Part shown: positions 32,917 to 43,300 of the stretch, piece by piece
Numbering within the stretch: position 1 is the first letter of the stretch
Layout: each line of letters starts with the position of its first letter
From: Falciphora oryzae
Lineage: Eukaryota; Ascomycota; Sordariomycetes; Magnaporthales; Magnaporthaceae
Direction of reading: 5' to 3'
Assembly (NCBI GenBank): GCA_000733355.1
Contig: JNVV01000005.1
Coordinates: 1,454,335-1,518,334 of the forward strand
Length of the DNA stretch: 64,000 bases
The notes under the pieces: generated by a model
What the model saw: only the letters and a program-made list of their open reading frames with translations
The model's database searches: none
Told to the model about the DNA's origin: nothing
Program-made: the position numbers and the translations under genes

Positions 32917-33059
32917 CCCCCTCTCTTTAATTATTTGCTTGCAAAAAAGGAAAAGGCTAATTACGGGATAAAAGAAATAAGGGTTGTAAAGAAAATTTTC
33001 TGTGCAGTAACCAGCACTGATTGACAAAAAGCCTAACCAAAAAGCACTAAGGAAAAAAC

Positions 33060-36000
33060 TTAAGCTGGGGTTTGTAGGCCCATTAGCTTTAAAAAAGCCT
33101 TGTGTTTTGGAGGGGTTAAAGGCTTAGTCAACCCATTAGCGGGCATATTCTTGGTATCGATGTACTGTGTCACACGGAAGAACCCGTGGACTTAACTAGT
33201 CGGCATCACGAGTCGGCCTTACGGAGGTTCGGAGACCCGCATAGGCGGTCAACGGCCCCAAGGCCAAGCGGTGAAGGTTGGAAGGCAGTGTGAATCATGT
33301 ACTCGATACTTCGCACGGATCACAAAGGGTTTATATAAACCCTGCCATCTCCTATGTCTTCCACGAGAGATTCCTTCTTCCTCAAGCATCTCTTGAGCCC
33401 ATAGAAAGATTATCTGCAATCTAGAGATTCTTTCTCCAAGCCGTCTTTAACCCCTTGTTACATACTGTATCGTAATTGTTTTAGCGCTAACTTCCTCCCT
33501 AACGAAATGGAACTTTAGCAGGGTATGTTTAGTCCTTGCATGCATGGTAGGGTTGTGCGCATTTCCGATAGAACCAGTGTTATCGCTAAAAATAGCAATA
33601 AGTCCGTTAATAGGGCTTTGCAGCTCTGTAAACAGGTACCTTAACCACTTCGCCTTTCGAAGGGTTTCCGCTAAAGCATCAGTTTCAGCCTCAACAGTGC
33701 TAAGGGCTATAGTGCTGGCCCTTTTGCACTTCCAACTAATAGGACCACCTGCTAGGCAAAATAAATAGCCATAAGTTGATTTTGAAGTGGATTTATCCCC
33801 CGCATAGTCGCTATCGCTAAAACCAACTAATTTTAACAAGTTACCTACAACTTGTGCATGTATAGGACTTGTTGTTTTCCCTAGGTGCCCGTAGCAGATA
33901 GTTGTTTAACGGGTTGTACCTAAGTACCTAAATAGGTTCTTTGCAGCATTTATATGCGTGTTGGTAAGCGCTGTAAGGTGGCGTGAAATCCACTAAACAG
34001 TAAAACCGACATCCGGGCGGGTTAAAAGCATCAAATACATAACGGTCCCTATAATCCTCTGTAGCAATTTAACTTCGGCAAAGGTTACAGGCGATCCGCC
34101 AGTATCGTTTAGCACACCCGGTTGTAAAAAGATACTTATACTTCGAAAATCTTGCAACCCGAAGGCTACTAGCATTTCATCGATGTACTGGCTCTAGTGG
34201 ATCCAAAGAAGCCTTTTAGGCCTATCCCTTATGATTTAAACACCCAAAAAATAGGTGGCAGGCCTACGGTCTTCTAATGCATACACTTTATTTAACGACT
34301 TTTTCAGGGCTTGGATATATTTAAAATTAGGCCCAATTAACAAGCAATCGTCCACAAAGGTGATAATAAAGTGCTTTATTTTTGCATTGAAGTAAACCGC
34401 TGGATTAGAAACAAAAGGCATAAAACCTTCCTTTTTAAATAGGGTTTTTAGCTTGTTCTGCCATTCACGGGGTCCCTGTTTCAAACCATATAGTGCCCTT
34501 TTCAGCAGGATCACCTGTTCTTTTAAAGATTTAAAGCCAAAATGCTTAGCGAGCTTTTTGATTTCGGGGGTTGCAGTAGCTAACCACTCTTTAAAGCCTT
34601 TTGGAATACTAAGGTATAGCTCCACGTTAAGGTCACTGTTTAAAAATGCCCCAATAAAATCGATTTGTTCGATCTCCCAATCTTTTGCTGCAGCAAAGGC
34701 CAGCAAAATACGCCAGGTAGGCGGTATACTAATAGAGGCAAAGGTTTCGATAAAATCCAAGCCTTCTATTTGCAAAAAACCCCTAGCAACCAGCCTGGCT
34801 TTATATTTTAGGGGGCGATTTTTTTTATTTTTTTTAAGCTTAAAAACCGGTCGACAGGTTATTAATCTCCGCCCTTTAGGTAGTTTAGCTTTTGGCAGGA
34901 AGTTAAAAGTTCTAGCGCGTAAAAGTTGCTCGAATTCTAACCTTAAGGCAATTAACTAATATTTATTATAGGAGCTTTTTAAAGCCTTTTTATAGGAATT
35001 GGGTTCGCCGTTTTTAGCAGGCTTTTTCTTTTTAACAGCCTGTTTTGCTTTATAGCAAATATAGTAAACGAAATCGTCGACTTCCATTAGGTCTGGTTCA
35101 GGTAATGCCTTCCCCAAAGCATCAGCGAAGGTATCGCTAACACGCACTTCCTTATCCACTATAGGTACCGGTATTTTACGTATCGGGGGCACTAAAACTG
35201 TAGGCTTTTTAGGGGGCCGTACAGTGGCTTGAATAGGCTTAGGGGGCCTATATTGCAGGGTAGGTAGCAAAGCTTTTAAAGTTTCCGCAAGCAGTTGATT
35301 TGGTAGAGAATCGATTTCCACTTCGCTTTCAAATTTACTAACGGGGGTGAAAACATTAGTTGGAATAGTGCCTTTTTCAGCAGGGTTTTCGAAAGTAACC
35401 CCTTTTAAATTATTATCCCCCTCTGGAACGAGATTTTCTACTGTTACCCCCTTTAATAGCTTGATTGTAAAGGTTTTATATACCGCCCTTCGTGCAAGCG
35501 CATATACAAAGACAATTGTTTTGCTCAAAGCTCCGAAAAGCCTAACGGGTTCCGTTCTGGTTGCTAGTTTCTTCGATTTTGCCCTATGTTCCAAGGGTAT
35601 TAATACTTCCGCATGGGTACCAATTACCCTATAATGGCCTAAATTAGGCCTATGAAAAAATCCGGGTTCTACTTCGTTATAAAACTTTTGGTAGGGGCAA
35701 AGCTCCCTATTAGTAACTGCAGTAGCGTTTACTAGTTCAACTACGGCAGGTAGGATATAACACCACAAATAAAACGGCAGGCCTGCCGCAGTAATCGTAG
35801 CCCTAAGCCTGTCTAAAATCACCCTTACAAAGCGTTCTAACAGGCCATTTTGCCCGTGGTTATAGGGGTTTAACGTTTTAAACGCAGCGCCTTTTTTATT
35901 AAGCCAATCTTTTAGCGCCAAATTAACCTCCCTACCACCATTAAAAAATAACCTTAAGGGATAGCGCCCGTAGTTTGCTTTTAAGCTCTTAAAAAAGGAT

Positions 36001-37949
36001 TTTATAGCTGTGTACACTACTGGGCCGTGCTTACTGGATAGCTGGAAGGTCCACCTATATTTTGATTTTCAATTAATAAGCAGAAGGATTACTGGCTTTC
36101 TATTATGTAGCGTTAGGGATAAAGTAACAGTACCCCCTTCGATAAAATCTAAAACGTTATCCGGTAAAGGCAACGGGCCTTTTTTAGTTCTCCATACTGC
36201 TACAGTTTTGGCACAAATTGCGCATTGCAGCCTTTAAACTTTATTAAAGTTAAAGAAACCTGCAGTTATTTTAGCAGTCTTTTTTAGCAACGCCAACCCC
36301 AAATGCCCTAATCGGCGGTGCCAAAACAGCGCTTTTAGGGCCAAATCTTCATCACACCCTTTTACAACGTCCCCCTCTGCATTTACCCATCCGTCAACTA
36401 ACTTTTGGAAGCCTTTAGGGGTAATATCGATATAAGGGGCCGCCTGTACCTTACCTACTAGGGGAGACTCGGGCAACGGATCTTTTGCATAGGAAGTCCC
36501 CTTTTTTAGTAAAGTAACGTCCTCTGGAATAGGCTTTTTAATGGATTTGTTTAGTGGCTTGCCGAGCTTACGGGGCTTAACTACACGGGAGTTTTTAGGG
36601 CTTTTTGCACTAAATTTAGGCTTGGTTTTAGTGGCCCCTTGTTCCAATTTTTTCTTTTGGTTTAAGGTAGCCTTACCTTTGGTATAGGGTAGCTTTTCCG
36701 TTTAATCCGTATTTTTTTTTAAATCAGAATCGAAACGAGCATATTCCTCCTGATTTATAAGGGGAACGTTGTTAAATTTAACGCTAATTACGGGAGTCAC
36801 CCGCTGTAAAGCATGGCTAAAATTTGTGCTATAGTGAAATCCTTTGCGTACATTGGGCAAAATATACCCTTTAACGTTAAAAAAAAAACCGTTATTAACG
36901 GGATCCAAAACGCCTCAGCGTTTATAATTGGAGTTAAATAGCTTGTGTTTAACAAGAACACCGCCTAACTTATAGTAACGAAGACCACTAATAATATTAA
37001 TATCGAATTCGGGGATAAACAATACATTTTTTAGTGTTATTACTTCGAAAACATTAGGGTTTGTAAAGCATTTCACTGGTATTTTAACAGTGCCTATGCT
37101 TTTAGTGGTTACGGGGCCGCCACCCGTTATAATCTCCTTTTTAGTTTTAGTACTAAAATTAGAGAAAAGCTCCTTAAAGTTAAAGATGTGATTTGTGCTA
37201 CTTGTGTCGTATAGAATAGGGGCTTTTAAAGCCTTTTTAGCGTTATTTACAGATTTACAGCGCGTGCACTGCATTGCCGCCGGTAAATCAAAGGTAGTTG
37301 AAGCCTTTAAATCGGATTTAGGATCCGAAAAGTCACTGTTATTTGATACGTCCAATAACCCCAAGTCCACAATTCCGCTACTAGCGTTACTTTCCGAAAA
37401 CCTTATAGAAGGGTTTTTAGCGCCAACACCCCCTGAAAGGAGATTGTAACTTAGCGCTACAAAGGAAGTTCCTTTTTTATCGGAGGACTTGTTACCGTCT
37501 TTTCTCTTCTTTTTGGATTTGTCAGATCCAGAGGAGCCATTTTGGCTTTTAGGCTCATTTTTAGCCTTTTTGCCATTCCTTTTAGCGGCTTTCTTCTTTT
37601 TCTTTTTTCCTTTGCCTTTAGTATTAGTACCCTTTTCGCCTTTTGGCTTTTTTTGCGATTAAGCCTTATGGCTAGCAGCCTGTTTGTGGGCTGTAGAGAT
37701 TGGATTATAGGTTTTAGCAATTAAATCAGCTATTAGGTATTGCAAATTAATGCCTTCGGTAAACTGCCCTAAAGCAGTAGCACTACGAATAGTACTCCGA
37801 AGCCTTTCAGCCCACTGGGGAAAAGACCCCTCTATGGCCTTTAGGTATTGATTTTTGATATTAACAGCAGCTAATTGCATTTGACTATTCCGGAGCCGAA
37901 CTAGCAGTAAATTGAAGTAGGAATTAAACTCGCTAATACCTATTAAAAT
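33060..37949 (-). pseudogene. Copia B gag-pol polyprotein, disrupted
   Basis: Order on the minus strand: partial gag (37949-37660), Lys-rich linker, protease with DTSSTNHIFNF (about 37190), pre-integrase WHRRLGHLGL (about 36320), integrase (36240-35000) with long linker, reverse transcriptase (34775 to about 34200, IEQIDFIGAFLN and catalytic FVDD near 34345), RNase H (33839-33463, SDSDYAGDKSTSKSTYG). The true end, with K-N-M-P-A-N-G-L-T-K-P-L before a TAA at 33060, appears only when the solo LTR at 33168-33462 is disregarded. Nonsense codons separate several blocks. Much less AT-shifted than copia A. Confidence 0.9.
33163..33467. mobile_element. Solo LTR with 5-bp target duplication, inside copia B RNase H
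   Basis: A 295-bp unit at 33168-33462 begins TGTCACACGG and ends CCTTGTTACA, flanked by TACTG at 33163-33167 and 33463-33467. It shares no sequence with the other LTRs in the window, so it comes from a third LTR family that has otherwise recombined out. TATATAAACCC near 33332 may be its TATA box. Confidence 0.9.
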
Positions 37950-38094
37950 TGGGAGGTCAAATCGGGGATTTGCAGCGCAGTCACAGTGGCCAGCAGGGTC
38001 TCGGTTAGTTGGATTGGGCCCTGACAGGCGCTATAAATAGCGCTGTCGGGGCCCCAAGCTTAGTGGGTGGAACAGGCTTGTATTGCAGGTGAGG
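37950..38094 (-). repeat. Copia B 5' LTR, first part
   Basis: Matches the first 145 bases of 32301-32916. Interrupted at TGAGG by the chromovirus; the rest resumes at 47130. Confidence 0.95.
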
Positions 38095-38371
38095 TGTTAC
38101 GGGGTAAGCCGAAGGCCTGTACGAGGTGATCACGATAATACTAGACGGTAATCCGGGGGTAGAAGTCCTATATTGCTATAGGGTAGATACGACAACTTCA
38201 GCTTGGTTGTAGCAATCGCCGGATTGCCTCAACCAAGCCGCCTAAGTAGCGCGGCCCCCTGGGCCTCGTTGCGTGCCTGGGTGCCTCAGGCCTCCACAGG
38301 GCACAGCCCCACCAGGGAGGCTGAGACCCTCCTTTGTGGCGGCCCTTTTTATCGCGACGGGCCTTCTTACA
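38095..38371 (-). repeat. Chromovirus 3' LTR (277 bp)
   Basis: Nearly identical to 46853-47129; the three differences seen are T here for C there, in the last 50 bases. Confidence 0.95.
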
Positions 38372-39010
38372 CTATCCCCCCTCTAGGGCGCTGACGTCTC
38401 GGCAGCGCCTACTGGTAGGGATGTAGTGGTACCTTTCCTAAACAGCTTCGGTTTGCTGTTTTTGGGGTTGGGTTATCGGTGGAAGTGGCAATTCGATCTG
38501 AGGTGTCGAGTTGGGCGTGGTGTGAGTTTTGAATAGCCTTACTTTTGGGGCTGCAGCGAGTCCCCAGTGATTTCCGGTGGGGCTCGGGCGACGGCAGGTG
38601 CGGGGGTCCGGTGGGTCCCGGCCACGGCGGCGGCAGGTGCAGCTGGCCCGGTGGGTATCTAATTCCCTTCCGGCCCGGCGACCTTCCACCTTTTCCTTTC
38701 CTTAACAACAACAACTTTTCAACTTGTTGTTGTTCTACCCAACCTGCCTCTCTTGCCTTGGCTCGCGCCTGGGCTTACGCGAACGCTCTAGTCTGCTTGC
38801 TCGTTTGCATCAGTCCTGCGTTCGCGCTCCTCTCTTCCCTGCTCTTTGGCGCTCGCGCAGCCGAACGTCCACTCGATTTGCGCCTGGAGCTCTCGTTTTC
38901 CTTTCTGTCAGGCGCTCGCTTCCGACCGCGCGCTCATTCGTGCGTCCTACTCGTTCTCGTCCCCTCCTCCAGCACGCTCGTCTCGGGCGTGGGCTAACCT
39001 TCTTCAGGCC
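38372..39010 (+). promoter_or_regulatory. Internal chromovirus region upstream of the antisense gene
   Basis: About 640 bp between the 3' LTR and the antisense ATG with no pol sequence. It must hold the antisense gene's promoter and leader, unless transcription starts in the LTR. The bases from 38700 contain a CAACAACAACTTTTC / TTGTTGTTGTT inverted pair; the rest is pyrimidine-rich. No TATA box seen. Confidence 0.4.
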
Positions 39011-40126
39011 ATGTTTTACGATTACGAGGATAACGCCGCCGTCCGGCGTCAGCTTTTCGGTCTCGCCGACAACGAGCAAGCGGTGGTCCGGAACCTGTCT
39101 GCGGCTCCGAACGTGCGCGCGCGCGTTCATTTCCGACCCTCCATTCCTTTTCCTGGGGTGGCTCCGGTTTGGCCTTATTCGACTCCTCAGCTGCCCGCAT
39201 ATCCCGCTGAACTCTTTCGGAGGTTGCACGACCTTACGGATCTTTCCGACGATAAGCAGCTGCTCGCTCTTCGGCTCCTTGCCGAAGAGGACCGTCGCCA
39301 GGTGACGGTCGTGCCGATTGCCGGTCCGCTCGACTTCCACGATAACCGGCGTCTATTCCCTTGCGGGAACTGCTACGTTGCCGACCTTTTCCGGGGCGGC
39401 GAGTATAACGAGCATGACTTGGTGTGTGCTGTCGGTCTCCTCGAGGCGGGTCGTTGCTATTAGTGTGCTTGGCGCGGCTGGGTCTATCGTCCCTTGTAAG
39501 TTCCTTTTCCGATCCGACGTTGTTATGCTCCCGGCTTATATGAACTTTTTAGGCCTCGCGAGTACCCGTTCAGCGTGGACCGCACCCTGTTGGAAGCAGC
39601 CTGGTGGGTGCGTGGCGGGCTGCCCTCTCCGGCCATTGGAATTTTGCGCTTCCGGGCCGTTTACAACCTGCTCCTATAGGAGAATCTGCATGGATCCTCC
39701 GTTACTACCCACCCCGACGCTCGTCGTGGTTTGCTGTTTTCGGCTGTCGACGGGGGACGGACTCCTGCGAACGTGGCGGTTTTGACCCCAATGCATCCCG
39801 ACCAGCTGGTGTTCCTTTGGGAGCTGACGCACTCGTTTTATTTCCTCCCGACTCCTCGCGACTTGCTGGTATCCATCCGGTACGAGCGCATCGCCGGCGG
39901 TTACTGGAGCTTCGTCGAACGTCCGCATGTGCACATTCGGATCCCTTCTTTTCGCGAGCTCGGCCTGGTCAACGCGCGTTTGGCCGATTTAGGTCAGCCT
40001 GTCCTCCGGAACCGTGCTTCGGTGATGATTCACGTAAATCATGCCAATCGCCCTTTGCGTTTCTTCGACTTCGAGCAAGCCGGGGCCGCTCATCGGATCC
40101 GTCTTTTAGGCCCTGCAGGTCCCTAG
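39011..40126 (+). pseudogene. Additional antisense gene of the chromovirus, two exons, two nonsense codons
   Basis: Runs opposite to gag-pol and converges with its 3' end. Exon 1 is 39011-39495, exon 2 is 39553-40126; the 57-bp intron has GTAAGT at the donor and TTTTTAG at the acceptor, and the joined frame is 352 codons. It opens at ATG 39011 (context GCCATG). In-frame TAG codons at 39461 and 39677 are each one transition from Trp (TGG) or Gln (CAG), which fits RIP. Both halves look like genuine protein: LADNEQAVVRNL, LRLLAEEDRRQVTVVP and GPLDFHDNRRLFPCGNCY in exon 1, PMHPDQLVFLWELTHSFYF and RNRASVMIHVNHANRPLRFF in exon 2. No domain, signal peptide or membrane segment recognised. Function unknown. 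Confidence 0.65.
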
Positions 40127-40382
40127 GGTGAAATCTCCGACGCCGGTTTCGTAAGCGATGGTACGACGGAGGAGGAAGCAGAGGATTGGCTCGAGCACGT
40201 CGCTTCGCTGCTCGATTCCACCGGGTAAAGGATAGTGCAAATGGAAGGCGGGCTCTTGGTTGGTAAAGGAGTCGCAAACCCTGGTTGACGTTGCTTTTCC
40301 CTTTCCTTTCGGGCTTATTTTGTTGGGTCTTTTGGCAATCTCCTTTCCTTTGGGCCTGGGATAGGGTTATCCCATTTGCGGT

Positions 40383-43300
40383 GCGTTTTGCGTTTCCTTT
40401 TCAAATAGGCGTTAACCAGTTTGCGTAAGTTTTCCAAATGCTTTTTTGGTTCCTACGTGTTGTATTCCACCGGCTATCCTATCCATTTAACCAGGAAAGA
40501 TCGGGATCCTTCCTGCTTACGCATGTCGATAACGTCCTCCATTTCCCACTCCTCCGTCTCCTTTTCCAATTTTGGGAGAGCAAAGTTGGGGGGTTACGGA
40601 CGGGAATCGTCCCACGGTTCCAGCAACGTTACGGAAAAAACGTTATGCAAGCGGCTGTATTTGTCCGGCAGTTGCACTTCGTATGCTAAACTGCCAACCC
40701 TTTTTATAATAGGTACTCGGATGTAAGTAGGTGCCAGCTTGCGGGTCCCTGTTTTGAACCGGAAGTTCCTTGTGGATAGGCCGACGATTTGTTTTTTTTA
40801 GTACTTTTGAGGTTGTTTCCGTTGGTTGTAGTACCGGCGTTGGGCTTTCATAGTACGAGCATGGTTGGTCCGTATGTCGGTTCGGATCTTGCGGATATGG
40901 TGCAACCGCTCCAGTACTTTTTGGACTTTGGTTTGCTTTGGGTCGATTACGATTTTATATATGCGAGGGTTAAACCTATACAGTGTTTTAAAGGGACTGA
41001 CGCTAATGGTTTCGTGCTTGGCGTTGTTGTACGCAAATTCGGCCTTATGCAACATTGCTGCCCAACCGTACTTTTTTCGGTTAATGGACGTCCGTAAGTA
41101 ATGCGTTAGTGTTTGGTGGGTGCGCTCTGTTTGGCTATCGGTTTGAGGATGGAACGCCGTGGATAGCCGTCGGGCTGAGTGCAAAGCTTTTCGGTACTCC
41201 GCCTAGAAGTGGCTTGTTAGCAGCGAATTTTTGTCGCTAACGATACCTTCCGGGGTGCCGAACTGGCATTTAACGTACTGCTACAGCATTTGGGCCAGCA
41301 TAAGCGCCGAGATGGTTTTGCGCACTGGGATGAATTTGGCGTATTTGGTAAAGCGGTTAATTACCACAAGCACGGCATTATACGTTTGTCCTGTGGAAGT
41401 TGGGCATTCGGGTAGCCCTGTAATAAAGTCCAGGCTAATCTTTTGGAATGGATGCTCCGGCAATGGGAGCGGTTGCAGTTCGCTATAGGGTTTATGTTTG
41501 GGCACTTTAGCTCCTTGGCATGCCTGGCACGATTTAACGTAGGCTACGATGTCCTTGTCCAGGTTCTCCCAGTGGAACTTGCGTTTAATAAGTTCTACTG
41601 TTTTGTGAATTCCGAAATGTCCGGCCCGGGGGTCGTCGTGGTGCTAAGCCATGATCTGGGCTTTTAACGCTTTTTGGGCAGGTACTACTAAGCGTCCCCG
41701 GAAGTACAAAACTCCGTCTTCGTTTATATGGTATCTTTTGTGGGTGGTTCGGCCTTTCCTAGCCTTATCGCCTCTTTGGGCGGCATCGCTCCTTCCGGCG
41801 GCATTACGTTTGGGCGCGGTATCGCTTCCTTTAGCGGCATCGTTTCCAGCGGCATCGCCTTCCCTGGCGGCATCGCGGCTTTGCGCGGTATCGCCTCCTT
41901 TGGCGGCATCGCGTTTCCGCGCGGCATCGCTTCTAGCGGCATCGCCTTCTTCGGCGGCATCGCGTTTCCGCGCGGCATCGTTTCCAGCGGCATCGCGTCT
42001 TTGCGCGGCATCGCCTTCTTCGGCGGCATCGCTTTTAGCGGCATCGCGTCTTTGCGCGGCATCGTGTCTTTGCACGGCATCATGTTTTTGCATGGCATCG
42101 CTTTTTGCGGCATCGCGTCTCTGCGCGGCATCGTGTCTTTGCACGGCATTATATCTTTGCATGGCATCGCTTCTTGCGGTATCGCGTCTTTGCGCGGCAT
42201 CGTATCTTTGCACGGCATCATATCTCTGTATGGCATCGCTTCCAGCGGCATCGCTTCCTGCGGCATCGCGTCTCTGCGCGGTATTGCCTTTCTAGGCGGC
42301 CACGCTTGTCCTAGCGGGCTGATCTCTCTGGATCCCGGCGCTGTCCTTTACCAAAGCACGTAATGCGACAATTTTTTGGTCCTGCGTTTGCAACCGCTTA
42401 ACCAATTGGTATGTTGCTCGGCCTGGTTTATCGGCCCTGGCCGTTTCGTCCTTTATTAGTTCGATAATGACAGGGCGAGGGAGCAGTTGGTTATAAATAA
42501 CGCTTTTAGCTCCAAGCTCCTTTGCTAGCAGTTCTTTTTCTGCCCGGGGCTGAGCCGTCGCGGACCTTTTTGGGTTACCTTTTGGGCCAGGCTTTGCCTG
42601 CCACTCTCGTTTTTTATTGCGAGTAAGGGCTGCGATAGGGATTTGTATGGCCATTTGCAGCCCAGGCCGTAAAGACTGGTTATTTTCGGCGACCTCCGAA
42701 CGTGCCCGTTTTAGGCGAGGCCTTAACGGCATTTGTTTTTCGTCCTTCCCTTCCATAAGGGCATCGATTCGGGTAAAATAGTTTAAAGGGTCGACGCTAT
42801 GACTATTCCTTTTTAAGCGGGCGCGTTGCCTCTTTTTTGGGTCGCGAACCCGAGTCGGAATCTTTTTTGCAGCTTGCATATATTGCTTTACGATATTTGG
42901 ACAATTCTTTTGGATCGTTAGTGTAGCTATTTGTTAGGTTAATTTAGCTGGCAGGTGCGGCAACAAGTTCAGTTTGGCCGCAAAGGACGGGACGACGTCC
43001 TCGTATGTGATCTCTCCCCCTATATAATCTGGCCTCCTGGATAGACCGTCGGCGGGGTTGGTTTTGCCTGCTTTATGTTTAATATTAAAGTTAAACTGCG
43101 ACAGCCTGTACACCCAGCGTGCCAACCTCCCGCGGAGGTTTTTCGCGGGTGTTTGGATTACTCCCTTTAGGGCTTGGTGGTCCGTTAGTATTGTAAATAC
43201 TTTGGAAGCTCCTTCCAAGTATTGGCGCCAGTGTTCCAACGATTCGATAATCGCTAGTAGCTCCTGCTGGCCCGTGGCCCATTTCTGTTCCGCGTCGGTC

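Noticed and set aside
38203..38394. Short frames repeated at 38203 and 46961
   Set aside because: They lie in the two chromovirus LTRs and are identical because the LTRs are; not genes.
41651..42363. Two plus-strand frames of over 200 codons with repetitive residues
   Set aside because: They are the reverse reading of the tandem repeat in the chromovirus linker; the integrase frame on the minus strand is the meaningful one.
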